A program made the translations under genes and the position numbers. Positions 18,249 to 27,064 of a stretch of 64,000 bases of DNA are shown here, in pieces. The notes below the pieces were generated by a model, which saw nothing but the letters and a program-made list of their open reading frames with translations, ran no database searches and had not been told where the DNA came from. Source of the stretch: Lachnotalea glycerini (lineage in GTDB: Bacteria > Bacillota > Clostridia > Lachnospirales > Lachnospiraceae); the NCBI RefSeq assembly GCF_003201285.1, contig NZ_QICS01000015.1, positions 22,393 to 86,392 on the forward strand, in the 5' to 3' direction. Positions within the stretch are counted from its first letter, which is position 1. The number at the start of each line of letters is the position of its first letter.

Positions 18249-18956
18249 ATGGCAGAACCAATCATTGAATTTAAAGAAGTAGCCAAATCCTATCAACGTG
18301 GAGATAGAATCTTTTATGCATTAAGACACGTAAATCTCACAATTCATGAAGGGGAAATGGTTGTAATACTAGGTCCTAGTGGCGCTGGAAAGAGTACTCT
18401 TTTGAATCTGCTCGGCGGTATGGATACTGCAACAGAGGGTTCCATTATTTTTGAAGGAGTGGATATTACAAAATATAATGATAATCAGTTGACGCAATAT
18501 CGTGCTAAAAATGTGGGAGTTGTATTTCAATTCTATAATTTAATTCCTACCCTGACAGCTTACGAAAATGTTGCATTAATGAAAGAGATTGAAGAAAATA
18601 CATTAGATCCAAAGAAATGTATGGAAGCGGTTGGATTAGGCGAACATTTTCATCAGTTTCCGGCTCAGATGTCAGGTGGTGAACAACAAAGAACTTCGAT
18701 TGCAAGGGCATTAGCCAAAAATCCAAAGCTATTATTGTGCGATGAACCAACAGGAGCACTCGATACAGAAACAGGCAGAGGAGTACTTGAACTGTTGCAA
18801 AAAATGAGCAGTGAAAGCCAGCATACGGTAATTATGGTTACACATAACAGTTCCTTTGCAGATATTGCTAACAAGGTGATAAGGGTGAAAAACGGAACAG
18901 TTGAAAGTATTACAATCAATCAAAAACCGATTAATGCAAATGAGGTGAGTTGGTAA
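18249..18956 (+). CDS. ABC transporter ATP-binding protein (MacB/LolD type)
   Basis: A 235-residue ATPase. Walker A is [12 protein letters not shown], the signature is [15 protein letters not shown] and Walker B is [12 protein letters not shown], all typical of the MacB/LolD/BceA subgroup that works with FtsX-type permeases. The gene sits 13 bases after the adaptor and directly abuts the permease start. Confidence 0.94.
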   Translation: MAEPIIEFKEVAKSYQRGDRIFYALRHVNLTIHEGEMVVILGPSGAGKSTLLNLLGGMDTATEGSIIFEGVDITKYNDNQLTQYRAKNVGVVFQFYNLIPTLTAYENVALMKEIEENTLDPKKCMEAVGLGEHFHQFPAQMSGGEQQRTSIARALAKNPKLLLCDEPTGALDTETGRGVLELLQKMSSESQHTVIMVTHNSSFADIANKVIRVKNGTVESITINQKPINANEVSW

Positions 18957-21245
18957 ATGCTGAATCGAAAACTTTTGCGAGACTTACTGAAAAATAAAAT
19001 ACAATTTATATCCATTTTTTTAATGTCCTTTCTTGGTCTACTGGTTTTCGTTGGTCTTGATGCTGAGGGGAATGGTCTTGGAACTTCATCAAAATCCTAT
19101 TATGATGCTACCAATTTAGCAGATTTATGGGTAATGGGAAAAGGCTTTACCAATGAGGACATACGGATTATTGAAAATCTAACAGGGGTTGCACATGCTG
19201 AAAGAAGATTACAGATTAATACAACGGCAGTTTTAGAAAATGAGCCATTTGTTCAACTTAACTTTATTGAAGAGAATGAAGTTTCAAAGCTTTATCTAAA
19301 AAGTGGAGAAAAATACAGTTCTTCTTCGGAGGGCATCTGGTTGGATGAATTATTTGCAAAAGGACAGAATTTATCCATAGGGGATACGATTACGCTGGAA
19401 TATAACGGAATGAAAATCACAGAAGAAATAAAGGGATTGATTATTCACCCTGAATATGTTTTTTTTCTTGCAGATGAAGGCGCGATGATGCCAAATTATG
19501 GTTCCTATGGCTATGGATTTTTGTCTAGTAAAGAATTTCCAGTGCAAAATCAATTCGTATATAGTGAATTACTTGTTGATGTTGATCAGGATGTCAATCT
19601 AACAAGAATAAAAGATGCCATAAAGAGTCAAATAGATTCAGATAATCTTGTCATTACAGATAGAAAGCAGAGCCTAAGTTATTCAACCTTTGATGCAGAA
19701 AAACAACAGCATATTTCAATGGGGTTTATGTTTCCGATTGTTTTTTTACTCATAGCCATTCTTGGAATTGTAACAACTATGACCCGTATGACGTCGAATC
19801 AAAGGATTCAAATTGGAACGCTAAAAGCGTTGGGATTTACCAAGCAAAAGATTACATTACATTATATGTCTTATGGCTTTGCAATCAGTCTGATTGGAGG
19901 TCTTATGGGAGCTTATGTGGGTTACTCCTATTTACCCTTGCTATTTCGGGAAAATATGATGGAAGCCTATACTTTACCTGTATGGGAAGTAAGTATGTCT
20001 TCGAACTCCTATATAGCAATACTAGCCAATGTATTTATTTCTACTTTGGTAAGCTATCTGGCGTGTCAACGAGAATTAAGAGATCCTCCTGCAACTACCT
20101 TAAAGCCTGTGGTTCCAAAAAAAAGTAAGCCTACTTTTATAGAGAAAAGCGCTTTATGGAACAGATTGAATTTCTCTGTCAAATGGAATTATCGTGATAT
20201 TATAAGAAATCGAATACGTACATTAATGGGTATTGTGGGTGTAATCGGTTGTACTATGTTGATGGTATGTGCCTTTGGTTGTAGGGATTCTGTTACGGAT
20301 ATGACATCCTGGATGTATGGAGAGATTATGACTTGTAATACAAAAATAATTTTTTCTGACTTGGCAGGTGATGCGAGTAAGATAGATTATGCGAAGAAAT
20401 ACGAAGGACAGCTAATAGAAGAAAAAGCAATCGAACTGGCTGTCAAAAATCTGAAAAAGACAGGAAGCATTACCGTCTTAGATAAAGGTAATTACATTCA
20501 TTTTCAGGATGATAAACTAAGTCACATCAACTTAAGCCAAAATGGTATCGCATTATCTTACAAAATGGCTCAAAATCTTGGTATTGATATTGGAGATTTT
20601 GTAGAGTGGCATATTGTTGGAGAAACAAAATGGATTAAATCTCGTGTTGAACAATTATATCGTTCACCAGCCAATCAGGGAATCTCAATGAATCGGAAAA
20701 CGTTTGAAAATCTTGAACATACTTTTTGCGCTACTGCATTGTTAACCAATAAGTCGCCTGAAACAAACCTATCAGATCAAGATGAGATTCAGGCAGTTCA
20801 AAATATTAATAAGTTGAAGCAGGATATGGATAAGAGTATGGAAATGATGAATACGATGGTGGGGATACTGATATTAGCTGCAGTTTTGCTGGGAGTTGTT
20901 GTGTTATATAACCTTGGAGTACTTACCTTTGTTGAGAAAACAAGAGAAATAGCTACATTAAAAGTTTTAGGCTTTAGCAGTAAGCAAATAAGAGGAATAT
21001 TGCAAAAACAAAATTTGTGGGTTACCATAGCAGGTATCATCATTGGATTGCCGATAGGGTATCAGTTTTTGGTGGTGTTGTGTTCTACTTTATCGGAATC
21101 CCAGGATTTGGTACCAAGTGTAACTATTCTGTCCTATTGTTTTTCAATAGGAGGAACTTTTGCAGTTTCGACATTGGTCAATTGGTTATTATCCGGTAAG
21201 ATCAAAACAATCAATATGGTTGATGCTTTAAAGGGAGTTGAATAA
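18957..21245 (+). CDS. ABC transporter permease (FtsX/MacB-like, double FtsX domain)
   Basis: A 762-residue permease with two FtsX-like domains. A first helix near residue 15 precedes a large extracellular region, then three helices around residues 258-375 (MTRMTSNQRIQIGTLKALGF after helix 2). A second copy follows from about residue 420, with TREIATLKVLGFSSKQIRG near the end. Such permeases export lipids, peptides or drugs. The start directly follows the ATPase stop codon. Confidence 0.92.
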   Translation: MLNRKLLRDLLKNKIQFISIFLMSFLGLLVFVGLDAEGNGLGTSSKSYYDATNLADLWVMGKGFTNEDIRIIENLTGVAHAERRLQINTTAVLENEPFVQLNFIEENEVSKLYLKSGEKYSSSSEGIWLDELFAKGQNLSIGDTITLEYNGMKITEEIKGLIIHPEYVFFLADEGAMMPNYGSYGYGFLSSKEFPVQNQFVYSELLVDVDQDVNLTRIKDAIKSQIDSDNLVITDRKQSLSYSTFDAEKQQHISMGFMFPIVFLLIAILGIVTTMTRMTSNQRIQIGTLKALGFTKQKITLHYMSYGFAISLIGGLMGAYVGYSYLPLLFRENMMEAYTLPVWEVSMSSNSYIAILANVFISTLVSYLACQRELRDPPATTLKPVVPKKSKPTFIEKSALWNRLNFSVKWNYRDIIRNRIRTLMGIVGVIGCTMLMVCAFGCRDSVTDMTSWMYGEIMTCNTKIIFSDLAGDASKIDYAKKYEGQLIEEKAIELAVKNLKKTGSITVLDKGNYIHFQDDKLSHINLSQNGIALSYKMAQNLGIDIGDFVEWHIVGETKWIKSRVEQLYRSPANQGISMNRKTFENLEHTFCATALLTNKSPETNLSDQDEIQAVQNINKLKQDMDKSMEMMNTMVGILILAAVLLGVVVLYNLGVLTFVEKTREIATLKVLGFSSKQIRGILQKQNLWVTIAGIIIGLPIGYQFLVVLCSTLSESQDLVPSVTILSYCFSIGGTFAVSTLVNWLLSGKIKTINMVDALKGVE

Positions 21246-21290
21246 TCAATTCGACATATAAAATAAAATAAGAAAAGAACTTCTACAGAC

Positions 21291-21319
21291 TTGAGTAATA
21301 AATGGTTATCGGTTATAAT
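21291..21319 (+). promoter_or_regulatory. Promoter of the ABC-hyd operon
   Basis: TTGAGT and TATAAT are spaced by 17 bases. Transcription from here would give a leader of about 195 bases before the binding-protein ATG. Confidence 0.55.
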
Positions 21320-21323
21320 AGTG

Positions 21324-21480
21324 GGGAATGAGCAAAAAAGATTCGTTCTGTTTGCAAATTCCCTATTACAATCTGATTTCAAAGTTAGGAAACTTTCTGA
21401 GAAAAAAGGCCATGCTCACAAAAGTTAAATTATTATCAAACTTATCATGTGCCTTATTTTGTGTAGGGTGCATTTTTATT
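21324..21480 (+). ncRNA. Structured leader with attenuator-like hairpin
   Basis: The leader can form a hairpin near 21324-21364 (GGGAAT/ATTCCC with inner GCAAA/TTTGC). It ends with a second hairpin at 21447-21473 (ATGTGCC with GGGTGCAT, including G-U pairs) followed by TTTTTATTT, which resembles an intrinsic terminator about 45 bases before the binding-protein ATG. I do not recognise a known riboswitch class. Confidence 0.4.
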
Positions 21481-21523
21481 TACCCAAAATAAAAAATCAA
21501 ATTTAAAGAAAAAGGAGGACAAA

Positions 21524-22501
21524 ATGAAAAAAAGATTAAAGGTTATACTATTGATGATGACTGTATTACTACTATTACTTAATGGCTGCCAAAAAGCAAA
21601 TGATGTAAGTACGGATATTCGTGTCGGTTCGTTAAAGGGACCAACTTCAATTGGACTGATGAGACTAATGGAACAGGCATCCAATAAGGAGGCAGAGAAT
21701 AATTATACTTTCACAATGGAAACCACAGCAGATGCGCTTCTTCCGTTAATTATCAAGGGAGAATTGGACATTGCACTGGTACCGGCTAATATAGCTAGTA
21801 TCTTATACCAAAAGACGGAGGGCAAAATTTCTGTCATTGATATTAATACGCTGGGTGTACTCTACATGGTTTCTGGTGATAGTAGTATAAACTCATTGGA
21901 TAGTCTAAAAGGAAAAACGGTGTATTTAACAGGAAAAGGAACGACTCCAGATTATGTCATTCAATATTTATTGGCACAGGCGGGATTAACAGACGAAGTT
22001 ACACTAGAATACAAATCAGAAGCGACAGAGGTAGCCGCTTTATTGAGCAAGGAACCGGAAAATATCGGATTGCTTCCACAACCCTTTGTTACGGCTGCAC
22101 TGGCTCAAAACGACAAGCTTAGTATCGTTTTAGACTTGAATAAGGAATGGAATGAGCTTCAAGGCGAAGAAGGCAGTTCTTTGGTTACAGGAGTAACAAT
22201 CGTAAGAAATGAATTTCTAGAGGAGCATAAAGAAGCCGTTTTAAAATTTATGGAAGAGCATGAAACTAGTGCAAACTATGCAAATGAACATACAACAGAA
22301 ACAGCAAAGCTCGTTGAAGAAGCTGGCATTATTGAAAAAGCTGCTATCGCTGAAACAGCAATACCATATTGCAATATTACTTATTTGGATGGAACAGAGG
22401 CTAAAACTGCATTAGAGGGTTATTTACAGATATTATTCGATCAAAATCCTGAGTCTGTTGGAGGAGAGCTTCCGAAAGAGGATTTTTATTATATCCCCTA
22501 A
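21524..22501 (+). CDS. ABC transporter substrate-binding lipoprotein (SsuA/ThiY-like)
   Basis: A 325-residue extracellular lipoprotein with lipobox LLNGC. The fold is the NMT1/SsuA type: LLPLIIKGELDIALVPANIA and DSLKGKTVYLTGKGTTPDYV are typical of binding proteins for sulfonates, nitrate or pyrimidine precursors. It begins an operon with a fused permease-ATPase and hydrogenase maturation genes. The ligand is unknown. AAGGAGG precedes the ATG. Confidence 0.85.
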   Translation: MKKRLKVILLMMTVLLLLLNGCQKANDVSTDIRVGSLKGPTSIGLMRLMEQASNKEAENNYTFTMETTADALLPLIIKGELDIALVPANIASILYQKTEGKISVIDINTLGVLYMVSGDSSINSLDSLKGKTVYLTGKGTTPDYVIQYLLAQAGLTDEVTLEYKSEATEVAALLSKEPENIGLLPQPFVTAALAQNDKLSIVLDLNKEWNELQGEEGSSLVTGVTIVRNEFLEEHKEAVLKFMEEHETSANYANEHTTETAKLVEEAGIIEKAAIAETAIPYCNITYLDGTEAKTALEGYLQILFDQNPESVGGELPKEDFYYIP

Positions 22502-22537
22502 TCAGAGTAAAAGGGAAACTGGAAAGTGAGGCACCTT

Positions 22538-24052
22538 ATGAAAGAACCTGCATGTATAAAAGAGAAAAAAAAGATGAAAAGAGCAACTATTTTGTTGTTT
22601 TGGCTGTTGCTATGGCAGGTTTTTGCAAGTATAACAAATAATGCTATTTTGCTGGTAGGGCCTTTCCAAGTATTAAAAGAAATATTGATACTGGTAAAAA
22701 CAGTGGATTTTTATACAACTGTTTTGATGTCTTTAATACGTATTGCAGGTGGCTTTGTAATCGGATTTTTATTAGGTATGTTCCTTGGAATTGCAGCGTT
22801 TTTTAAACCTATAATCGGGGATTTGTTTTCACCGGTCATATCCTTACTAAAATCAATACCCATTGCCTCCTTTGTGGTTTTATTATTGATTTGGACAGGG
22901 TCAGATTATCTTGCTGTATATGTTTCAATACTGGTCGTGTTTCCAAATGCCTATCTTCATACAATTATGGGACTGAATCATACAGACCAGAAGCTTCTTG
23001 AAATGGCAGAGGTATTTCAAATGAGCTTTTCTAAAAAATTTCGTTATCTTTATAAGCCTGCTATGATTCCTTTTTTAATAACCTGTATGGAGGTTGCAGT
23101 AGGAATGAGCTTTAAATCAGGTGTGGCAGCCGAAGTAATTGGCACACCAAACAATTCCTTTGGAGAAAAATTATATATGTCCAAAATACAATTGAACACA
23201 TCTGGAGTTTTTGCGTGGACGATTGTAATTATTTTGGCCAGCTACGCAATGGAGAAAGGTGTCTTATATGTACTAAAAAGATATAAGGAAAATCGATTTA
23301 CATTGTTTTCACAAAAAATGCATTTAGCTGAAAATGGAAGAACATATAAGAAACACGAAGTAACAAGACTAGAGCTTGATTGCATAAAAAAGCAAACTGA
23401 AGATCCGCAGCCAGACAACCCTAAAGAAGCTGGCAGTGCTCCTGATATCCAAATTAGAGATTTATCAAAGTTTTATGATTACAAAAAAGTATTTTATAAG
23501 GTAAATCTACAATTGGAGAAAGGAAAGATTTATTGCCTGATGGGTCCTTCCGGTTGCGGAAAAACCACGTTATTTCGTATACTACTTGGTCTGACAAAGC
23601 CAGACGAAGGAGAAATCATAGGAGTTAAAAAGAGAGAGATTTCGGCAGTATTTCAAGAACCAAGACTACTGGAGGATTATTCGGCAATTGAGAATGCTTT
23701 TTTGTTTGGTTTGCTCTCTAAAAATGATTTTGATGAGCAACAGGAATTTTGCAGGCTTCTTTTGGCAGAGGATGCTGATAAATCAGCTAAGGAACTTAGC
23801 GGAGGGATGCAGCAAAGAGTCGCTATACTAAGAGCTATGGCACTAAAAGCATCAGTTATTGTGTTAGATGAGCCTTTTACGGGATTGGATGAAGAAACAA
23901 AAAGAAAAACGGCCAACTATATTTTAGAAAAAAAGGGAAATAAAACACTGATTGTATCAACTCATAATAAAGAAGATGTACTTTTATTGAAAGGAGAAAT
24001 GATAGATGGAAACAAGAGTGGCTTTAATTGGAATTATGGTAGAGAAGAGTGA
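22538..24052 (+). CDS. Fused ABC transporter permease and ATP-binding protein (SsuC-SsuB type)
   Basis: One polypeptide of about 504 residues carries both functions. Residues about 15-260 are the SsuC-like permease with about six helices (LLKSIPIASFVVLLLIWTGS is the family motif). Residues about 295-504 are the ATPase: GPSGCGKTTLFR (Walker A), ELSGGMQQRVAILRAM (signature) and VIVLDEPFTGLDEE (Walker B). These are usually separate genes. The ATG at 22538 has GTGAGG upstream. The 3' end overlaps the next gene by 47 bases, showing tight coupling to the TM1266-type gene. Confidence 0.9.
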   Translation: MKEPACIKEKKKMKRATILLFWLLLWQVFASITNNAILLVGPFQVLKEILILVKTVDFYTTVLMSLIRIAGGFVIGFLLGMFLGIAAFFKPIIGDLFSPVISLLKSIPIASFVVLLLIWTGSDYLAVYVSILVVFPNAYLHTIMGLNHTDQKLLEMAEVFQMSFSKKFRYLYKPAMIPFLITCMEVAVGMSFKSGVAAEVIGTPNNSFGEKLYMSKIQLNTSGVFAWTIVIILASYAMEKGVLYVLKRYKENRFTLFSQKMHLAENGRTYKKHEVTRLELDCIKKQTEDPQPDNPKEAGSAPDIQIRDLSKFYDYKKVFYKVNLQLEKGKIYCLMGPSGCGKTTLFRILLGLTKPDEGEIIGVKKREISAVFQEPRLLEDYSAIENAFLFGLLSKNDFDEQQEFCRLLLAEDADKSAKELSGGMQQRVAILRAMALKASVIVLDEPFTGLDEETKRKTANYILEKKGNKTLIVSTHNKEDVLLLKGEMIDGNKSGFNWNYGREE

Positions 24053-24251
24053 GGCGGTGGAAATGCTTAATTCCTTGCTAAGTCAATACAAAGAATTTAT
24101 TATAGGAAGAATGGGAATTCCTTATCAGAAAAAAGGAATTTCTTTAATTAGTATTGCGATTGATGCACCTGCTGATGAAATTAGTGCATTATCAGGTAAA
24201 ATAGGACGTCTGGCAGGTGTTTCGGCAAAAGTAATCTACCAAAAAGCCTAG
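24006..24251 (+). CDS. TM1266-type iron-only hydrogenase system regulator
   Basis: An 81-residue ACT-like protein resembling the small regulator family linked to [FeFe]-hydrogenase genes (TM1266 group, similar to the C-terminal domain of NikR). The pattern VALIGIMVEKSEAVEMLNSL then GISLISIAIDAP and IGRLAGVSAKVIYQK fits the beta-alpha-beta repeat. It lies between the ABC importer and hydE. The gene begins inside the preceding one. Its ligand is not established, to my knowledge. Confidence 0.85.
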   Translation: METRVALIGIMVEKSEAVEMLNSLLSQYKEFIIGRMGIPYQKKGISLISIAIDAPADEISALSGKIGRLAGVSAKVIYQKA

Positions 24252-24379
24252 TAACTTATTTTTCCATCATTAAGGTGAGTGTATGAATGAATCATGTTTT
24301 GCACAAATTAACAAGGTATTTAATGTAATTGTTTAGTAATTGCAGTTTTTGTGTACAAGCAATTTGTAGATGGAGGAAT

Positions 24380-25423
24380 ATGAGAGAATTAATTGATCAA
24401 TTAGTTAATTCAAGTGAATTAACATCGAATGAATATGCGTATTTGTTAGAGCACCTTGATAATGAAAATCAAGAGTATTTGCGTCAGAAGGCGGCAGAGA
24501 AGGCGAAACAATATTATGGTAAAGCGGTTTATGTAAGAGGCTTGATTGAATTTACCAATTATTGCAAAAACGATTGTTATTATTGTGGAATTCGAAAGAG
24601 CAACCACAATGCAATAAGGTATCATTTGACAAAGGAAGAAATACTGAATTGCTGTGCAGAAGGTTATCAGCTTGGGTTTCGGACATTTGTACTTCAAGGA
24701 GGAGAAGACGTTTCATATCAAGATTTAGATATTGTGTCTATAATCGAAGCCATTAAGGAAAAATATTTTGATTGTGCCTTAACCTTATCAATCGGGGAAA
24801 AAAGCTACGACTCATACTTAAAGTATTATAAAGCAGGTGCAGACCGATATTTACTTCGCCATGAAACTGCAAACTCAAAGCATTACAATAATTTACATCC
24901 AGACAGTTTGTCAGCCGAAAACAGAAAGAGATGCTTATACGATCTAAAGGAAATCGGCTATCAGGTGGGATGTGGTTTTATGGTTGGATCGCCTCATCAG
25001 ACAACTGAAAATATAGTAGAGGATTTGATGTTTATTAAAGAGTTGTCACCGCAAATGGTTGGAATTGGTCCGTTTATTTCCCACAAGGATACACCTTTTA
25101 GGGAATTTGCAAATGGTTCAGTTGATATGACATTGAATCTGATTGCAATTATTCGCCTGATGCTTCCCAATATTTTGATTCCTGCCACAACAGCACTTGG
25201 AACATTGGATCATAAAGGCAGAGAAAAAGGAATTTTAGCAGGAGCAAATGTATTGATGCCTAATTTATCTCCGACTGACGTTCGTAAAAAGTATATGCTT
25301 TATGACAATAAAATTTGTACAGGAGATGAAGCTGCACAATGCAGGCAATGTCTACAAAGACGAATCGAGGCAATCGGCTACCAAATTGTTGAAGACAGAG
25401 GTGATTGTAAGCCATTGAAATAA
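24380..25423 (+). CDS. hydE: [FeFe] hydrogenase H-cluster radical SAM maturase HydE
   Basis: A radical SAM enzyme of about 347 residues that takes part in building the H-cluster diiron site. The motif CKNDCYYC gives the CX3CX2C ligands of the [4Fe-4S] cluster. FTNYCKNDCYYCGIRKSN and VLQGGED are HydE/BioB-like. The ATG at 24380 has GGAGG upstream; the in-frame extension from 24329 lacks support. It is followed by hydG and hydF, giving the full maturation set. No hydrogenase structural gene is in the window. Confidence 0.93.
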   Translation: MRELIDQLVNSSELTSNEYAYLLEHLDNENQEYLRQKAAEKAKQYYGKAVYVRGLIEFTNYCKNDCYYCGIRKSNHNAIRYHLTKEEILNCCAEGYQLGFRTFVLQGGEDVSYQDLDIVSIIEAIKEKYFDCALTLSIGEKSYDSYLKYYKAGADRYLLRHETANSKHYNNLHPDSLSAENRKRCLYDLKEIGYQVGCGFMVGSPHQTTENIVEDLMFIKELSPQMVGIGPFISHKDTPFREFANGSVDMTLNLIAIIRLMLPNILIPATTALGTLDHKGREKGILAGANVLMPNLSPTDVRKKYMLYDNKICTGDEAAQCRQCLQRRIEAIGYQIVEDRGDCKPLK

Positions 25424-25536
25424 TCAAATGAATCAATAAAATGTGTAATGTTTTTAACGTGCATTATCGTATAAATGTATATCAATAAATTTGATCACAG
25501 AAGAAAAGAAGAAAAGAATTTAAATGAAAGGATAAA

Positions 25537-25603
25537 TGCAAACACGTAACTTTCATCTTTGTGTTTGCGTTTCAAATGAGCATTAGGCATGTTTGTTTGA
25601 AAC
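25537..25603 (+). promoter_or_regulatory. Paired hairpins in the hydG leader
   Basis: GCAAACAC (25537-25544) pairs with GTGTTTGC (25561-25568). Directly after, GTTTCAAA (25569-25576) pairs with TTTGAAAC (25596-25603), ending 12 bases before the hydG ATG. hydG has no clear Shine-Dalgarno, so the second hairpin covers the zone where ribosomes would bind. Confidence 0.5.
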
Positions 25604-25615
25604 ACGGTATAAATT

Positions 25616-27034
25616 ATGTACAATGTAAAATCACCAAAAGCAGAAGAATTCATTAATCATGAAGAAATATTAGCTTCCATAGAGTATGCAAAAGAGAATA
25701 AGAGTAATCGAAATTTGATTGAGTCATTAATTGAAAGAGCAAGTGACTGTAAAGGATTAAGTCATAAAGAAGCGCTGGTATTACTGGAATGTGACCAGGA
25801 GGATTTAAATCAGAAGATGTTTTCACTTGCGAAAGAAATCAAGCAAAAAATATATGGAGACAGAATTGTCATGTTTGCACCATTATATCTGTCAAATTAT
25901 TGTGTGAATGGCTGCGTTTACTGTCCTTATCATATGAAAAATAAGCATATTAGACGTAAGAAACTCACACAAGAAGAAATTCGGAGTGAAGTCATTGCAC
26001 TTCAGGATATGGGACATAAAAGACTTGCTCTTGAAACAGGGGAAGATCCAGTGAATAATCCAATTGAATACGTACTGGAAAGCATCAATACCATCTATAG
26101 TATAAAGCATAAAAACGGCGCAATCCGTCGGGTTAATGTAAATATAGCTGCTACAACAGTAGAAAATTACGAAAAGCTTAAGGATGCAGGTATAGGAACT
26201 TATATCTTGTTTCAAGAGACTTACCATAAAGAAAATTATGAAAAATTACATCCAACAGGACCAAAACATGATTATGCCTATCATACCGAAGCAATGGATC
26301 GGGCTATGGATGGCGGTATTGATGATGTTGGAATCGGTGTTTTATTTGGCCTAAATATGTACAGATACGATTTCGCAGGATTGTTAATGCATGCAGAACA
26401 TTTAGAGGCCTATAAGGGAGTAGGACCGCATACCATCAGCGTTCCTAGAATCAGACCTGCAGATGATGTAGATCCTTCGGAATATAAGGACGCGTTATCA
26501 GATGAGCTGTTTGCTAAAATAGTAGCTATAGTACGAATCGCTGTTCCATATACCGGAATGATTATTTCAACCAGAGAATCAAAAAAGACAAGAGAAAAAG
26601 TTCTAAAATTAGGTGTTTCACAAATCAGCGGCGGCTCTAGAACCAGTGTCGGTGGTTATGCTAAAGAAGAAGCCGACGAGGACAATTCTTCTCAGTTTGA
26701 TGTAAGTGATACAAGAACACTGGATGAAATAGTGAACTGGCTTTTAGAGCTAGGCTATATCCCAAGCTTTTGTACTGCCTGTTATCGGGAAGGACGTACC
26801 GGTGACCGTTTTATGCAGCTTGCTAAGTCAGGACAAATTTCAAACTGCTGTCAGCCAAATGCCTTAATGACGCTTAATGAGTATTTGGAAGACTATGCTT
26901 CAGAAGATACGAAAGAAAAAGGTAAAAAAGTAATGAAAGAGCAACTGGAATTTATAAAAAGTGATAAGGTTAAGTCAATCGCAAAGCAGCACATAAATGA
27001 AATGGCAGAGGGGAAACGTGATTTTAGGTTTTAA
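25616..27034 (+). CDS. hydG: [FeFe] hydrogenase H-cluster radical SAM maturase HydG
   Basis: Splits tyrosine to p-cresol and dehydroglycine to make the CO and CN ligands of the H-cluster. The 472 residues match the family. The N-terminus MYNVKSPKAEEFINHEEI is typical; CVNGCVYC supplies the CX3CX2C radical SAM site and CTACYREGRTGDRFM followed by SNCCQ supplies the C-terminal auxiliary cluster ligands. The ATG lacks an obvious ribosome site and follows a 192-base gap with two hairpins. It is 30 bases upstream of hydF. Confidence 0.95.
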   Translation: MYNVKSPKAEEFINHEEILASIEYAKENKSNRNLIESLIERASDCKGLSHKEALVLLECDQEDLNQKMFSLAKEIKQKIYGDRIVMFAPLYLSNYCVNGCVYCPYHMKNKHIRRKKLTQEEIRSEVIALQDMGHKRLALETGEDPVNNPIEYVLESINTIYSIKHKNGAIRRVNVNIAATTVENYEKLKDAGIGTYILFQETYHKENYEKLHPTGPKHDYAYHTEAMDRAMDGGIDDVGIGVLFGLNMYRYDFAGLLMHAEHLEAYKGVGPHTISVPRIRPADDVDPSEYKDALSDELFAKIVAIVRIAVPYTGMIISTRESKKTREKVLKLGVSQISGGSRTSVGGYAKEEADEDNSSQFDVSDTRTLDEIVNWLLELGYIPSFCTACYREGRTGDRFMQLAKSGQISNCCQPNALMTLNEYLEDYASEDTKEKGKKVMKEQLEFIKSDKVKSIAKQHINEMAEGKRDFRF

Positions 27035-27064
27035 CTTTACATTAATACACCATTGGAGGTATCT

